A DNA stretch of 64,000 bases, from the NCBI RefSeq assembly GCF_000719865.1, contig NZ_JOID01000013.1, positions 62,001 through 126,000 on the forward strand, in the 5' to 3' direction. The stretch's first letter is position 1. The number at the start of each line of letters is the position of its first letter. Below the pieces are notes generated by a model. It worked only from the letters and a program-made list of their open reading frames with translations. It was not told the DNA's origin and did not search any database. Below are positions 1 to 8,236 of this stretch, in pieces. The position numbers and the translations under genes are program-made. This DNA is from Streptomyces albus subsp. albus (GTDB lineage Bacteria; Actinomycetota; Actinomycetes; Streptomycetales; Streptomycetaceae).

Positions 1-67
1 CCAGGGCGAGCGCGGCGCCGCAGAGCAGGACCGCGATGGCACGTGCGTGACACGACTCTCTCGGCAT
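1..67 (-). CDS. 5' end of a putative secreted protein (partial, runs off window)
   Basis: Only the first 22 codons are inside the window. Reading leftward from an ATG at 67, they give a short charged stretch (R3, H7, R9) followed by the hydrophobic run AIAVLLCGAALAL, which looks like a signal peptide. An AGGAG ribosome binding site lies 6 nt upstream of the ATG, which is the main reason to accept this start. It has the same orientation as the sugar-importer operon and begins about 215 bp after the solute-binding protein gene. A secreted polysaccharide-degrading enzyme feeding the importer would fit, but no catalytic domain is visible, so that is only inference. Confidence 0.55.
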   Translation of the reverse strand, partial: MPRESCHARAIAVLLCGAALAL

Positions 68-283
68 GTCGGACTCCTGGGGGTGAGGGGGAAAGGTGCG
101 GACGGGACGGGAGTTCGGGCGGGAGCGGGAGCCCGGGCGCCGGGCCGGGACGACCCCGCGCCGGGGCCCCGGACGTCGGCCGTCCCGCCGCCGCGGCCGT
201 GGCGGCGGCGGTCACGGCGGCGAGAGCCGGTCGCCGGCCGGCGGCAGGGCGGCGGGAGCGGCCGCCGGGCGCCTGGGGAGGGC

Positions 284-1648
284 TCACTTCTCCCGCTGTT
301 CGTTCCACTCGGCCCGGGCCTCGTTGAGGAGCCCCGCGAGCTTGTCGGCGAACTCCTGGGCGGTCATCTCGCCCAGCAGCAGCTTCTGGAAGTCCGGCTC
401 GGTGCCGGCCTTGCTGATGTGGTTCCAGTCCGGCAGCTCGTACGGCAGCTGGACGATCTTCGTCTCGGGGTCGTTGAGGGACTCCATGGCGGCCTTCACC
501 GGCGCCGCGTCCTCGACCCAGGCGTCCCCGGCGGCGTCCGTGCGGGCCGGGATGGCGCCCGCCTCCTCGTTCCAGAGGCTGTTCATCTCGTGGGAGGCGG
601 CGAACGCGATGAACTTCCAGGCCGCGGCCTTGTTGTCGCTGCTCCGGAACAGCCCCAGCCCGTCGACCGGGTTGGACGGGATGGTGCGCGGCGCGCCGTC
701 CGCCGAGGGCGGCAGCGGGATGCCGGCGATCCGGTCCTTCCCGAACGCCTTCACATGGTCCGGGTACGAACCGAGGTTGTGCAGCAGCATCCCGATGTCG
801 CCGCTGCCGAACTGGGCCACCATCTTGGTGAAGTCGTTGTTGAGGTCGGCGGCGGGCGTGGCCTTCTTGTACAGGCCCGCGTACTTCTCCAGCGCCTCGA
901 CGTTCTCCGGGGCGTTGACCGTGGTCTTCCCGCCCTTCCAGAAGGTCCCGACCCCCGACTGGGCGTACATCATGTCGAGCGCCTGGGCGACGGATCCGGC
1001 GCCGCCGCGGAGGGTGAAGCCGAACTTGTTGTCCCCCGCGTCGGTCAGCTTCTCCGCCGCCTCGTAGAACGTCTCCCAGTCGTCGGGCGCGTCCAGCCCC
1101 GCCTTCTCGAAGAGATCCGTGCGGTACCACAGGACGCTCTGGTTGGCCGAGGTCGGGACGGAGAACATCTCGTCGCCCTCGCCGCCCGCGGCGCGGACGC
1201 TCGCCACCATGCCGGGCGACAGCCTGCCCTTCAGCGGGCCGTCCTCGATGCGGTCGCCGACCGGTTCCAGGGCGCCCTGCGCCACCATGTTCGCCAGATC
1301 CGCGGTCTTGACGCCGCCGACGTCCGGCAGCCCGCCGCCGGCGATCGCCGTGTCGTACTTCGACTGGACCTCGGTGATCGGCACCGGCACGTACTTCACG
1401 TCGATGTCCGGGTGCTTCTTCTCGAAGGCCGCGATGATCTTCTTCCAGACGGGGGTGCGGACCCCGCCGTTGTTGTCCCAGAACTCGACCGTGCCCTTGC
1501 CGTCGCCCTCTCCCCCGGCCGCGTCGCCGGAGTTGCCGCAGGCGCTCGCGGTCAGGGCGAGGACGGCGGTGAGGGCCACGGCCGCCGCGGGCCGTATCGC
1601 TCTCCGGGGGCGCGGTTCCGGGCGCCGGGATCGGTGTGCTGTCGTCAT
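284..1648 (-). CDS. Extracellular sugar-binding lipoprotein of an ABC importer (CUT1 type)
   Basis: 454-residue solute-binding protein of the bacterial extracellular family 1 type, expected to be anchored outside the membrane and to deliver an oligosaccharide or sugar acid to the permeases encoded upstream. The N-terminus is Arg-rich, followed by a hydrophobic segment and a lipobox LTASAC with the lipidated Cys at about residue 37. The mature part contains family-like segments such as GTVEFWDNNGG and KTADLANMVAQGALEPV. The ATG is preceded by GAGGAG at 8 nt spacing. It is the last complete gene of the transport operon (permease, permease, Gfo/Idh oxidoreductase, binding protein), separated from the oxidoreductase by a repeat-rich 190-bp spacer. 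Substrate is not readable from sequence; the neighbourhood suggests a uronate-containing glycan. Confidence 0.9.
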   Translation of the reverse strand: MTTAHRSRRPEPRPRRAIRPAAAVALTAVLALTASACGNSGDAAGGEGDGKGTVEFWDNNGGVRTPVWKKIIAAFEKKHPDIDVKYVPVPITEVQSKYDTAIAGGGLPDVGGVKTADLANMVAQGALEPVGDRIEDGPLKGRLSPGMVASVRAAGGEGDEMFSVPTSANQSVLWYRTDLFEKAGLDAPDDWETFYEAAEKLTDAGDNKFGFTLRGGAGSVAQALDMMYAQSGVGTFWKGGKTTVNAPENVEALEKYAGLYKKATPAADLNNDFTKMVAQFGSGDIGMLLHNLGSYPDHVKAFGKDRIAGIPLPPSADGAPRTIPSNPVDGLGLFRSSDNKAAAWKFIAFAASHEMNSLWNEEAGAIPARTDAAGDAWVEDAAPVKAAMESLNDPETKIVQLPYELPDWNHISKAGTEPDFQKLLLGEMTAQEFADKLAGLLNEARAEWNEQREK

Positions 1649-1698
1649 GTCGGTTCTCCTCGGTTCTCGGTTCGGTGAACGCGGGGGTCCCGGTCCCG

Positions 1699-1770
1699 CG
1701 CCGTGCTGCCGTGCTGGTGTGCCGCTGTGCTGACGTACCGCCGTGCTGCCGTACTGCCGTGTGCCGCCGG
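1699..1770. repeat. Imperfect short tandem repeats (gccgtgctgc-like) between oxidoreductase and binding-protein genes
   Basis: The spacer between the oxidoreductase and the solute-binding gene contains several imperfect copies of a roughly 10-bp unit resembling gccgtgctgc (also gccgtactgc, gtgctggtgt). A related GTG-rich repeat recurs at 8170-8213 in the same gene cluster. No protein or clear hairpin was recognised in it. Confidence 0.5.
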
Positions 1771-1839
1771 ACCCGTGGCCGGTGTGCCGTGCCGCGCCGG
1801 CCGTCCCGTGGTGCCGTGGCCGTCCCCGGCGGTCCGGGG

Positions 1840-3159
1840 CTACGGCCGCCGCTCCTCCCCTCCTCCGCGCTCCCCCGCCGCCCGGCCCGGCCGCGCCCCG
1901 GCCGGTACGGCCCAGTCCGCGCCGAGTTCGGAGAAGAGGGAGAGGGTCTCGGCGCTCGCCGCGACCAGCGCGTCGACGCCGGTGATCACCCGCCGCGGCG
2001 CCGTGCCGTCACGGCGCCAGGCCGGGCCGTCGGCGCGGTGCCAGACCGGCTCCGCCAGCCGCACCGGCGGCGGCGCGGTCCGGACCGCCTCGACGACGCG
2101 GGTGAACGCGCCCGTGCGGTCCGCGGGGACGAGCAGGGGCGAGCCGGTGCCCAGATGCGCGAGCAGGTCCTCCAGCAGATCCGTCCGCCCGTACAGGCGT
2201 TCCTCCGGCGGGTGCCCGGCGCGCCGCAGCAGCACCCGGTCCCGCGTGTACCAGAAGGTGATCCGGCCCCGGTCGCCGTGGACGAGCAGATAGGGATCGG
2301 CCGTGCGTTCGGCGCAGAGGGTGACGGCCACGGTGACCGGGGTGCCGCGCGCCGTGGTCAGCCGCAGGCAGGAGGTGTCGTCCGCCTCGATGTCGTGGGC
2401 CCGGTACTGCTCCAGTTCGATCCCGGCCAGGTCCCCGGCCCGGTCACTGCCGTCGATACGCAGCGCGGTGGCGACGGCGTGCGCCAGGGGATTGGTCAGG
2501 ACTCCGTCGACGACGTCCCGGCCGCCGAGGGTCCGCCGCCCGGCCCAGGGGGCGCGGGTGTAGTAGTCCTCGCCGCGCACCCAGGCCCCCGCGCCGCCGA
2601 TGCCGCGCACCCGGCCGACGGCCCCGCCGTCGATCAGTTCCGCGATGGCGTCCAGGGCGTGCGAGCCCAGCGACTGGAAGCCGATCTGGCAGGCGGCGCC
2701 GGCGGCCGCCAAGCCCTCGGTGAGCCGCAGGAACTCCTCGTACGAGGGCGTCGGCGGCTTCTCCAGCAGCAGGTGCGAGCCCGCGCGGGCGGCCGTGAGC
2801 GCCAGCTCGGTGTGGGTGTGGATCGGCGTGCAGACGACGGTGATCCGCGCGCCGGTGCGCTCCAGCAGCCCGGCGAGGTCCGGCGACTGCTCGACCCCGT
2901 CGAAGCCGGCCAGTTCCTCCGCGGCGAGGGGCTGGAGTTCGCACACCCCGGCGAGCCGGACCCGGCCGGCCACCGCGAGCCGCCGCAGGTTCTCCAGGTG
3001 CCAGGAGCCGTGGCCGCGCCCGCCGGCGAGCACCACGGGCACCGGCCCGTCGGGGCCGCCCCCGGCGCCGGGCCCGGTGTCCGGCCCGGCGCGGCGCGCC
3101 GCGTCCGGTACGGTGCCCGGTCCGGCGGGCCCGGCTTCCCTTCCGTCAACTGCCGTCAT
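1840..3159 (-). CDS. Gfo/Idh/MocA-family NAD(P)-dependent oxidoreductase
   Basis: 439 residues. The family oxidises or reduces sugars and sugar derivatives using NAD(P). The Rossmann N-terminal half contains PVVLAGGRGHGSW as the nucleotide-binding turn (about residue 40), VVCTPIHTHTELAL, and the conserved family motif EKPP near residue 135; the C-terminal half is the usual substrate-binding alpha/beta domain. A roughly 35-residue Gly/Ala/Pro-rich N-terminal extension precedes the Rossmann fold. The ATG has GGGGAG 5 nt upstream. It sits inside the importer operon, 43 bp after the second permease, so it probably acts on the imported sugar or sugar acid. Specific substrate unknown. Confidence 0.85.
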   Translation of the reverse strand: MTAVDGREAGPAGPGTVPDAARRAGPDTGPGAGGGPDGPVPVVLAGGRGHGSWHLENLRRLAVAGRVRLAGVCELQPLAAEELAGFDGVEQSPDLAGLLERTGARITVVCTPIHTHTELALTAARAGSHLLLEKPPTPSYEEFLRLTEGLAAAGAACQIGFQSLGSHALDAIAELIDGGAVGRVRGIGGAGAWVRGEDYYTRAPWAGRRTLGGRDVVDGVLTNPLAHAVATALRIDGSDRAGDLAGIELEQYRAHDIEADDTSCLRLTTARGTPVTVAVTLCAERTADPYLLVHGDRGRITFWYTRDRVLLRRAGHPPEERLYGRTDLLEDLLAHLGTGSPLLVPADRTGAFTRVVEAVRTAPPPVRLAEPVWHRADGPAWRRDGTAPRRVITGVDALVAASAETLSLFSELGADWAVPAGARPGRAAGERGGGEERRP

Positions 3160-3202
3160 GTCACTCCCCGATGTGCTGTTCCTGGCCGCCCCCGGGGGCG
3201 GC

Positions 3203-4135
3203 TCAGCCCTTGACCGCCCCGGCGCTGAAACCGGCGATGAGCCACTTCTGGATGAAGGCGAAGACGATCACCACGGGCACGGCGGCCACGACGCCGCCCG
3301 CGGCCAGCGCGCCCAGGTCGACGCTCTCCGCGCCGATCGTGTAGTTGAGTCCGACGGGGATCGTGTACTTCTCCTGCGAGCTGAGGAACATCAGCGCGAA
3401 GAGGAAGTGGTTCCAGCTGTGCACGAAGGCGAAGGAACCGACCGCGATCAGCCCCGGCCGCAGCAGCGGCAGCACCACCGCGCAGAAGGCGCGGAAGCGC
3501 CCGCAGCCGTCGACCCAGGCGGCCTCCTCCAGCTCGGCCGGCACATTGCGGATGAAGCCGCTGATGAGGATGAGCGAGAGCGGCAGCTGGAAGACCGTCT
3601 CGGCGATGACCACGCTCCACAGCGAGTTGACGAGGGCCAGCTCGCGGAAGATCTCGAAGAGCGGTACGAGCATCAGCGCGCCCGGGATGAACTGCGAGCA
3701 CAGCAGCGCCAGCATGAAGCCGTTCCGCCCCCGGAACCGGAAGCGGGCCAGGGCGTAGCCGCCGGCCAGCGCGACGGCCGTCGTCATCAGCAGGGACGCG
3801 ACGCCGACGAGCAGGCTGTTGCGGAAGAAGACCGCGAAGCCCAGGTCGTTCCACACCTTGTCGAAGTGCGCGGCCGTGGCCGGCCAGGGCACCAGCGAGG
3901 TGGAGCCCGCCGGGCGCACGGCGAACAGCAGCATCCAGTAGAACGGCACCAGGGTGAACAGGAGATACAGCCCGAGCGGCAGATAGATCTGCCAGCGCGG
4001 CGTGCGGTCCCCCGCCGGCCCGCCGCCGGTGCCGGGGCCGCGCCGGAAGCGGCGCGCGGGCGGCGCGCTCCCGGTGTGCGCTCCGGCGCGCGTCCCGGCG
4101 GCCGCGCCCTGGTCGGTGATGGCGGTGGTGGTCAT
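3203..4135 (-). CDS. Carbohydrate ABC transporter permease (second, MalG-like)
   Basis: 310-residue inner-membrane permease with about six membrane segments. The EAA-loop region that contacts the ATPase is visible as ELEEAAWVDGCGRFRAFCAV near residue 195. A long Ala/Gly/Pro/Arg-rich cytoplasmic N-terminus precedes the first membrane helix (LPLGLYLLFTLVPFYWMLLF). The ATG at 4135 overlaps the stop codon of the upstream permease by 4 bp (ATGA), which fixes this start and implies translational coupling. The frame stays open further upstream, but that part only shadows the first permease gene. No ATP-binding subunit is present in the operon. Confidence 0.92.
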   Translation of the reverse strand: MTTTAITDQGAAAGTRAGAHTGSAPPARRFRRGPGTGGGPAGDRTPRWQIYLPLGLYLLFTLVPFYWMLLFAVRPAGSTSLVPWPATAAHFDKVWNDLGFAVFFRNSLLVGVASLLMTTAVALAGGYALARFRFRGRNGFMLALLCSQFIPGALMLVPLFEIFRELALVNSLWSVVIAETVFQLPLSLILISGFIRNVPAELEEAAWVDGCGRFRAFCAVVLPLLRPGLIAVGSFAFVHSWNHFLFALMFLSSQEKYTIPVGLNYTIGAESVDLGALAAGGVVAAVPVVIVFAFIQKWLIAGFSAGAVKG

Positions 4136-5055
4136 GAGCGGTCGCCCCCGAACTTGCTGAGCCGCAAATAGAGGATCGAGCAGAAGAGGAGGATCACGAA
4201 CGCGACGGTGGTGAGCGCGGAGGCGTAGCCGAAGTCGTGGCCGTGGATACCGGTGTTGGCGACGTAGAGCGGCAGCGTGGTGGTCGCGCCGGCCGGGCCG
4301 CCGCCGGTGAGGGTGTAGAGCAGGTCGACGTTGTTGAACTCCCACACCGCCCGCAGCAGCGTGGAGAGGACGATCGCGTCCTTGAGGTGCGGCAGGGTGA
4401 TGTGCAGGAACTGCCGCAGCCGCCCGGCGCCGTCGACGGAGGCCGCCTCGTAGAGATCGCGGGGGATGGACTGGAGGTCGGCCAGGATGAGGATGGCGAA
4501 GAAGGGGACGCCGCGCCAGAGTTCGGCGAGCACGGCGGCCCAGAAGACCGTCCCGGGGTCGGAGAGCACCGAGGTGCCGTACGAGCCGATGCCGGCGTCC
4601 GCCAGATAGCGGCTGACGCCGGTGGACGGGTTGTAGAGCAGCATCCAGATCGTGGTGGTCAGCACCCCGGAGACGGCCCAGGGCGAGAAGACCAGGGCGC
4701 GGGAGATGCCGCGGCCCACGAACGTCTGGTTGACGATGAGCGCCAGCGCCAGGCCCAGGGCGAGCTGGAGCGCGACCTCGGTACCGACCCACTGGGCGCT
4801 GAAGACCAGGCTCTGCCAGAACAGGTCGTCCGCGAGGAGGGCGGAGAAGTTGTCGAGGCCGGCGAAGCCGTTCCGCCAGGGCTTGGTGACGTTGTAGTGC
4901 CGGAGGCTGTAGTAGAGGACGCTGATCATGGGATAGGCCAGGAAGCCCAGCATGAGCAGCACGGCCGGTGAGATCAGCAGATACGGGAGACGGGCCGGGC
5001 CGCCCGCCCGGCGGCGGCCGGTCCCGCGGGGTTCCTTCGCCACGGCGAGGGCCAT
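4132..5055 (-). CDS. Carbohydrate ABC transporter permease (first, MalF-like)
   Basis: 307-residue permease, first gene of the importer operon. Six or so hydrophobic segments are visible, starting with YLLISPAVLLMLGFLAYPMI, and the EAA-loop region reads LYEAASVDGAGRLRQFLHIT. It pairs with the next permease to form the translocation channel of a CUT1-type importer. The ATG is preceded by AAGGAG at 6 nt spacing. A LacI-type palindrome lies about 70 bp upstream (5122-5136), so transcription of the whole operon is probably repressed in the absence of an inducer. Confidence 0.92.
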   Translation of the reverse strand: MALAVAKEPRGTGRRRAGGPARLPYLLISPAVLLMLGFLAYPMISVLYYSLRHYNVTKPWRNGFAGLDNFSALLADDLFWQSLVFSAQWVGTEVALQLALGLALALIVNQTFVGRGISRALVFSPWAVSGVLTTTIWMLLYNPSTGVSRYLADAGIGSYGTSVLSDPGTVFWAAVLAELWRGVPFFAILILADLQSIPRDLYEAASVDGAGRLRQFLHITLPHLKDAIVLSTLLRAVWEFNNVDLLYTLTGGGPAGATTTLPLYVANTGIHGHDFGYASALTTVAFVILLFCSILYLRLSKFGGDRS

Positions 5056-5121
5056 GACTGCTCCTTCACGTCGAGCGGGGCGAGCGGTGCGGGTGTCGGA
5101 TGGTGGTACGGGGGTGGGTGG

Positions 5122-5136
5122 TTAAGCGCTTACTAC
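5122..5136. promoter_or_regulatory. LacI-type operator upstream of the importer operon
   Basis: Contains the perfect palindrome TAAGCGCTTA (5123-5132), extended to TTAAGCGCTTAC, the CG-centred form typical of LacI-family repressor sites. The 12-mer AGCGCTTACTAC (5125-5136) recurs exactly at 10481-10492 upstream of the uronate dehydrogenase gene. The site lies between the dehydratase gene and the first permease gene, whose start is at 5055. Confidence 0.6.
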
Positions 5137-5233
5137 GCGGGGTGCGGTGGTTCCGTTCGGAAGGACGGGGACGGGGATGACAGGGACGGGACGGGGTGGG
5201 CGGGCGGGAGGGAGGGCGCGGAGCCCGGGGCCC

Positions 5234-5253
5234 GGGCGGCCGCGGCGCCGCCC
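5234..5253 (-). terminator. GC-rich hairpin after the dehydratase gene
   Basis: GGGCGGC and GCCGCCC arms (7 bp) around a 6-nt loop lie directly next to the TAG stop of the dehydratase gene. No T-run follows, as is usual in high-GC actinobacteria. It would separate the catabolic genes from the importer operon downstream. Confidence 0.4.
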
Positions 5254-5254
5254 G

Positions 5255-7039
5255 CTAGCCCGCGTGCGGTTCGGGGACCTCGCCCGGCCGGGCCAGGAAG
5301 TCGAAGTCGCAGCCGGTGTCGGCCTGCGTGATGTGCCGCTGGTAGAGCGCGCCGTAGCCGCGCCCGTACCGGGCGGGCGGCGGCCGCCACTCCTCCCGGC
5401 GGCGGGCGAGTTCGGCCTCGTCCACCTCCAGGCGCAGCAGCCGCGCCGGCACGTCGAGGGTGATGAGGTCGCCGGTGCGGACCAGGGCCAGCGGCCCGCC
5501 GGCGTGCGACTCGGGGGCGATGTGCAGCACGCAGGCGCCGTAACTGGTACCGCTCATCCGGGCGTCGGAGAGCCGCACCATGTCCTGCACCCCCTCCTTG
5601 AGCAGATACGCGGGGATCGGCAGCATCCCGTACTCGGGCATCCCGGGGCCGCCGAGCGGGCCGGAGCCGCGGAGTACGAGCACGCTGCCGGCGGTGATGC
5701 CGAGCGCCGGGTCGTCGATCCGGTCCTGCAGCTCCCGGTAGTTCTCGAACACGACGGCGGGGCCGGTGTGCCGCAGCAGCCGGGGATCGGCGGCGATGTG
5801 CTTGATCACGGCCCCGTCGGGGGCGAGATTGCCGCGCAGTACGGCGATGCCGCCCTCCGCCGCGAGCGGGCGGTCCGGCGGACGGATGACGTCGTCGTCG
5901 TGGACCAGCGCTCCGGCGATCTGCTCCCGCAGGGTGGGGTGGGCGGCGGTGGGCCGGTCGAGGTGGAGGTGCCCGGCCTCCGCGAGCCGCGCCAGCAGGC
6001 CCGGCAGCCCGCCCGCGTAGTGGAAGTCCTCCATCAGATACGCCCCGCCGGGGCGGAGGTTGGCGAGGACGGGCACCCGCTGGGCGATGGTGTCGAAATC
6101 GTCCGGGGTGAGCCGAACGCCCGAGCGGCCGGCCATCGCGATCAGATGGATCACCGCGTTGGTCGAGCCGCCGAGCGCCACGGCCGTCGCGATGCCGTCC
6201 TCGTACGCCTCGCGGGTCAGGATCTCCGGCAACCGCAGGTCCTGCCACACCAGTTCGACGGCGAGGCGGCCGGCGGCGGCGGCCATCCGGCTGTGCCCGG
6301 AGTCCACGGCGGGGATCGAGGAGGCACCGGGCACGGTGACCCCGAGGGCCTCGGCGACGGCCGTCATGGTGGAGGCCGTGCCCATGGTCATGCAGTGGCC
6401 GGGAGAGCGGGCCAGTCCGCACTCCAGTTCGCGTAGTTCGCGGTCGCCGATGAGCCCGGCGCGCTTGTCGTCCCAGTACTTCCACATGTCGGTGCCGGAG
6501 CCGAGGGTCTCGCCGCGCCAGTGGCCGCGCAGCATCGGCCCGGCCGGGACGAAGACGGCGGGCAGCCCGGCGGAGGCGGCGCCCATCAGCAGCGCCGGGG
6601 TGGTCTTGTCGCAGCCGCCCATGAGCACGGCGCCGTCCACCGGATAGGAGCGGAGCAGCTCCTCGGTCTCCATCGCCAGCAGATTCCGGTAGAGCATGGG
6701 CGTCGGCTTCTGGAAGGTCTCCGACAGCGTGGCCACCGGGAACTCCAGCGGGAAGCCGCCCGCCTGCCAGACGCCCCGCTTCACGGCCTCGGCCCGTTCG
6801 CGCAGATGCTGATGGCAGGGGTTGATGTCGCTCCAGGTGTTGAGGACCGCGACGACGGGCTTGCCCAGGTGCTCCTCGGGGAGGTAGCCGAGCTGCCGGG
6901 TGCGGGCCCGGTGGCTGAAGGCCCGCAGCCCGTCGGTGCCGTACCAGGCGTGGCTGCGCAACTCCTCCGGGGCGCGCACCCGTTCGCGCCGTGCGGCGCC
7001 GTCCGCGGCCGCGCCGGTGTTCCCGGGCCCGCTCGTCAC
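5255..7039 (-). CDS. IlvD/Edd-family sugar-acid dehydratase
   Basis: 594-residue Fe-S dehydratase of the IlvD/Edd family, which removes water from dihydroxy acids and aldonic/aldaric acids. The three cluster-ligand cysteines are visible: C75 in SDINPCHQH, C143 in GGCDKTTPA and C216 in RSPGHCMTMGTAS. The C-terminal part has the family stretch RMSGTSYGACVLHIAPES. It resembles the sugar-acid branch (arabinonate/xylonate type) more than branched-chain amino-acid IlvD, judged from these motifs only. GTG at 7039 forms a GTGA overlap with the stop of the preceding lyase gene; the frame is open to 7126, but the overlap decides the start. With uronate dehydrogenase nearby, a galactarate, glucarate or related aldarate is a reasonable substrate guess, not demonstrated. 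Confidence 0.85.
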   Translation of the reverse strand: MTSGPGNTGAAADGAARRERVRAPEELRSHAWYGTDGLRAFSHRARTRQLGYLPEEHLGKPVVAVLNTWSDINPCHQHLRERAEAVKRGVWQAGGFPLEFPVATLSETFQKPTPMLYRNLLAMETEELLRSYPVDGAVLMGGCDKTTPALLMGAASAGLPAVFVPAGPMLRGHWRGETLGSGTDMWKYWDDKRAGLIGDRELRELECGLARSPGHCMTMGTASTMTAVAEALGVTVPGASSIPAVDSGHSRMAAAAGRLAVELVWQDLRLPEILTREAYEDGIATAVALGGSTNAVIHLIAMAGRSGVRLTPDDFDTIAQRVPVLANLRPGGAYLMEDFHYAGGLPGLLARLAEAGHLHLDRPTAAHPTLREQIAGALVHDDDVIRPPDRPLAAEGGIAVLRGNLAPDGAVIKHIAADPRLLRHTGPAVVFENYRELQDRIDDPALGITAGSVLVLRGSGPLGGPGMPEYGMLPIPAYLLKEGVQDMVRLSDARMSGTSYGACVLHIAPESHAGGPLALVRTGDLITLDVPARLLRLEVDEAELARRREEWRPPPARYGRGYGALYQRHITQADTGCDFDFLARPGEVPEPHAG

Positions 7040-7938
7040 AGGTCCCACCCCTTCAGCAGCGAGGCGACCCGGCCGCGTTCCGGCTCGGGCAGCGGCCGGC
7101 TGGGCGGCCGCACCTCGCGCCGGCACAGGCCGAGAACGGCCATCGCCTCCTTGACGACACTGACGTTGTTCGCCGACTGCCGCTCCGCGCGCAGCGCCTC
7201 GAACTCCCGTACCCGCTCCCAGACCGCCATGGCGGCCGCGTAGTCCCCGGCGCGCAGCGCCACCAGCATGGCCAGCGACAGCCGGGGCGCGACGTTGACC
7301 AGACCGGAGGTGAAACCGGTGGCCCCCACCGCCCAGTACGCAGGCGCGTACAGCTCGGCCAGCCCGGCGACCCAGGTGAACCGGTCCAGGCCCGCGTCCC
7401 GGGCGACCGCCGCGAACCGGGCCGCGTCCGGCACCGCGTACTTCACGCCCACCACATTGGGGCAGAGCTCGCCCAGCCGCGCGATGCGCTCCCCGTCCAG
7501 CCGCTCGCTGCGGATGTACGGGACGACGCCCAGCTCGGGCACCGCCTCCGCGATGGCGCGGTGGTAGTCGACCCAGCCGTCCTGCGAGACGTAGGGGTGC
7601 ACCGGCTGATGGATCATCACCATCTCGGCCCCGCAGTCCCGGGCGTGCCGGGCGGCGCCGACGGCGGTGGGCACGTCGTGGCCGACCCCGGCCACGACGG
7701 TGGCCTGCCCTGCGGTCTCCGCCAGGGTCTCCTCGACGACGGTGCGCCGCTCCTCGGGCGTGAGGGCGTAGAACTCACCGGTGTTGCCGTTCGGGGTGAC
7801 GGTGACGACTCCCCCGTCGAGCAGCCGGCGCAGCAGCGCGCGGTACGTGGCGCGTTCGACGCCGCCGTGCGCGTCGAACGGCGTCACCGGGATCGCCACG
7901 ACCTCGGCGAGAGCCGTTTTCAGCCGTGCCTGGTCCAT
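7036..7938 (-). CDS. DHDPS-family lyase/dehydratase, likely for a 2-keto-3-deoxy sugar acid
   Basis: 300-residue class I aldolase-like TIM barrel of the dihydrodipicolinate synthase/N-acetylneuraminate lyase family. The Schiff-base lysine is K166 in VVGVKYAVPD and the family substrate loop is visible as NGNTGEFYAL near residue 52. The usual Tyr motif (YNxP) reads PYIRSERL, keeping Tyr141 but losing the Asn and Pro, which argues against a true lysine-pathway enzyme. In oxidative uronate pathways a member of this family converts 5-dehydro-4-deoxyglucarate to 2-ketoglutarate semialdehyde; that role fits the neighbours here but is inference. It is followed by the IlvD/Edd dehydratase with a 4-bp overlap, so the two are translationally coupled. 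Confidence 0.85.
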   Translation of the reverse strand: MDQARLKTALAEVVAIPVTPFDAHGGVERATYRALLRRLLDGGVVTVTPNGNTGEFYALTPEERRTVVEETLAETAGQATVVAGVGHDVPTAVGAARHARDCGAEMVMIHQPVHPYVSQDGWVDYHRAIAEAVPELGVVPYIRSERLDGERIARLGELCPNVVGVKYAVPDAARFAAVARDAGLDRFTWVAGLAELYAPAYWAVGATGFTSGLVNVAPRLSLAMLVALRAGDYAAAMAVWERVREFEALRAERQSANNVSVVKEAMAVLGLCRREVRPPSRPLPEPERGRVASLLKGWDL

Positions 7939-8169
7939 GCTGTCCGCCCTTTCCGTGCGCGGCGCGGGCCGCGGTCTGTGCTCCGGGCCGCCGGTTCGCG
8001 GGCGGCCGTCGCCTTGGATGGCGGCCCGCCGGGTGTCCTGCGCGGGGCCGTCGGTGCGGTGCTGTGCGGGGTGGTGCGGTGTTGTGCGGGTGCCGTCGCC
8101 CGGGCGCCGGAGCGGAGCAACCGGGTTCCGGTGCCATGCCGTTGGCCGGTACGGCCTTGGGTGCGGTGC

Positions 8170-8213
8170 TGCCGTGGTGCGGTGGTGCCGTGGTGCGGTG
8201 GTGCCGTGGTGCG
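8170..8213. repeat. 16-bp tandem repeat, about 2.8 copies
   Basis: Two exact copies of tgccgtggtgcggtgg (8170-8185 and 8186-8201) followed by a partial third. It lies in the 298-bp gene-free spacer between the GntR gene and the lyase gene. The rest of the spacer (7939-8236) is also rich in gtgcggtg-like words; I see no gene there. Confidence 0.75.
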
Positions 8214-8236
8214 TGCCGGAGTGGTGCGGTGCGCGG

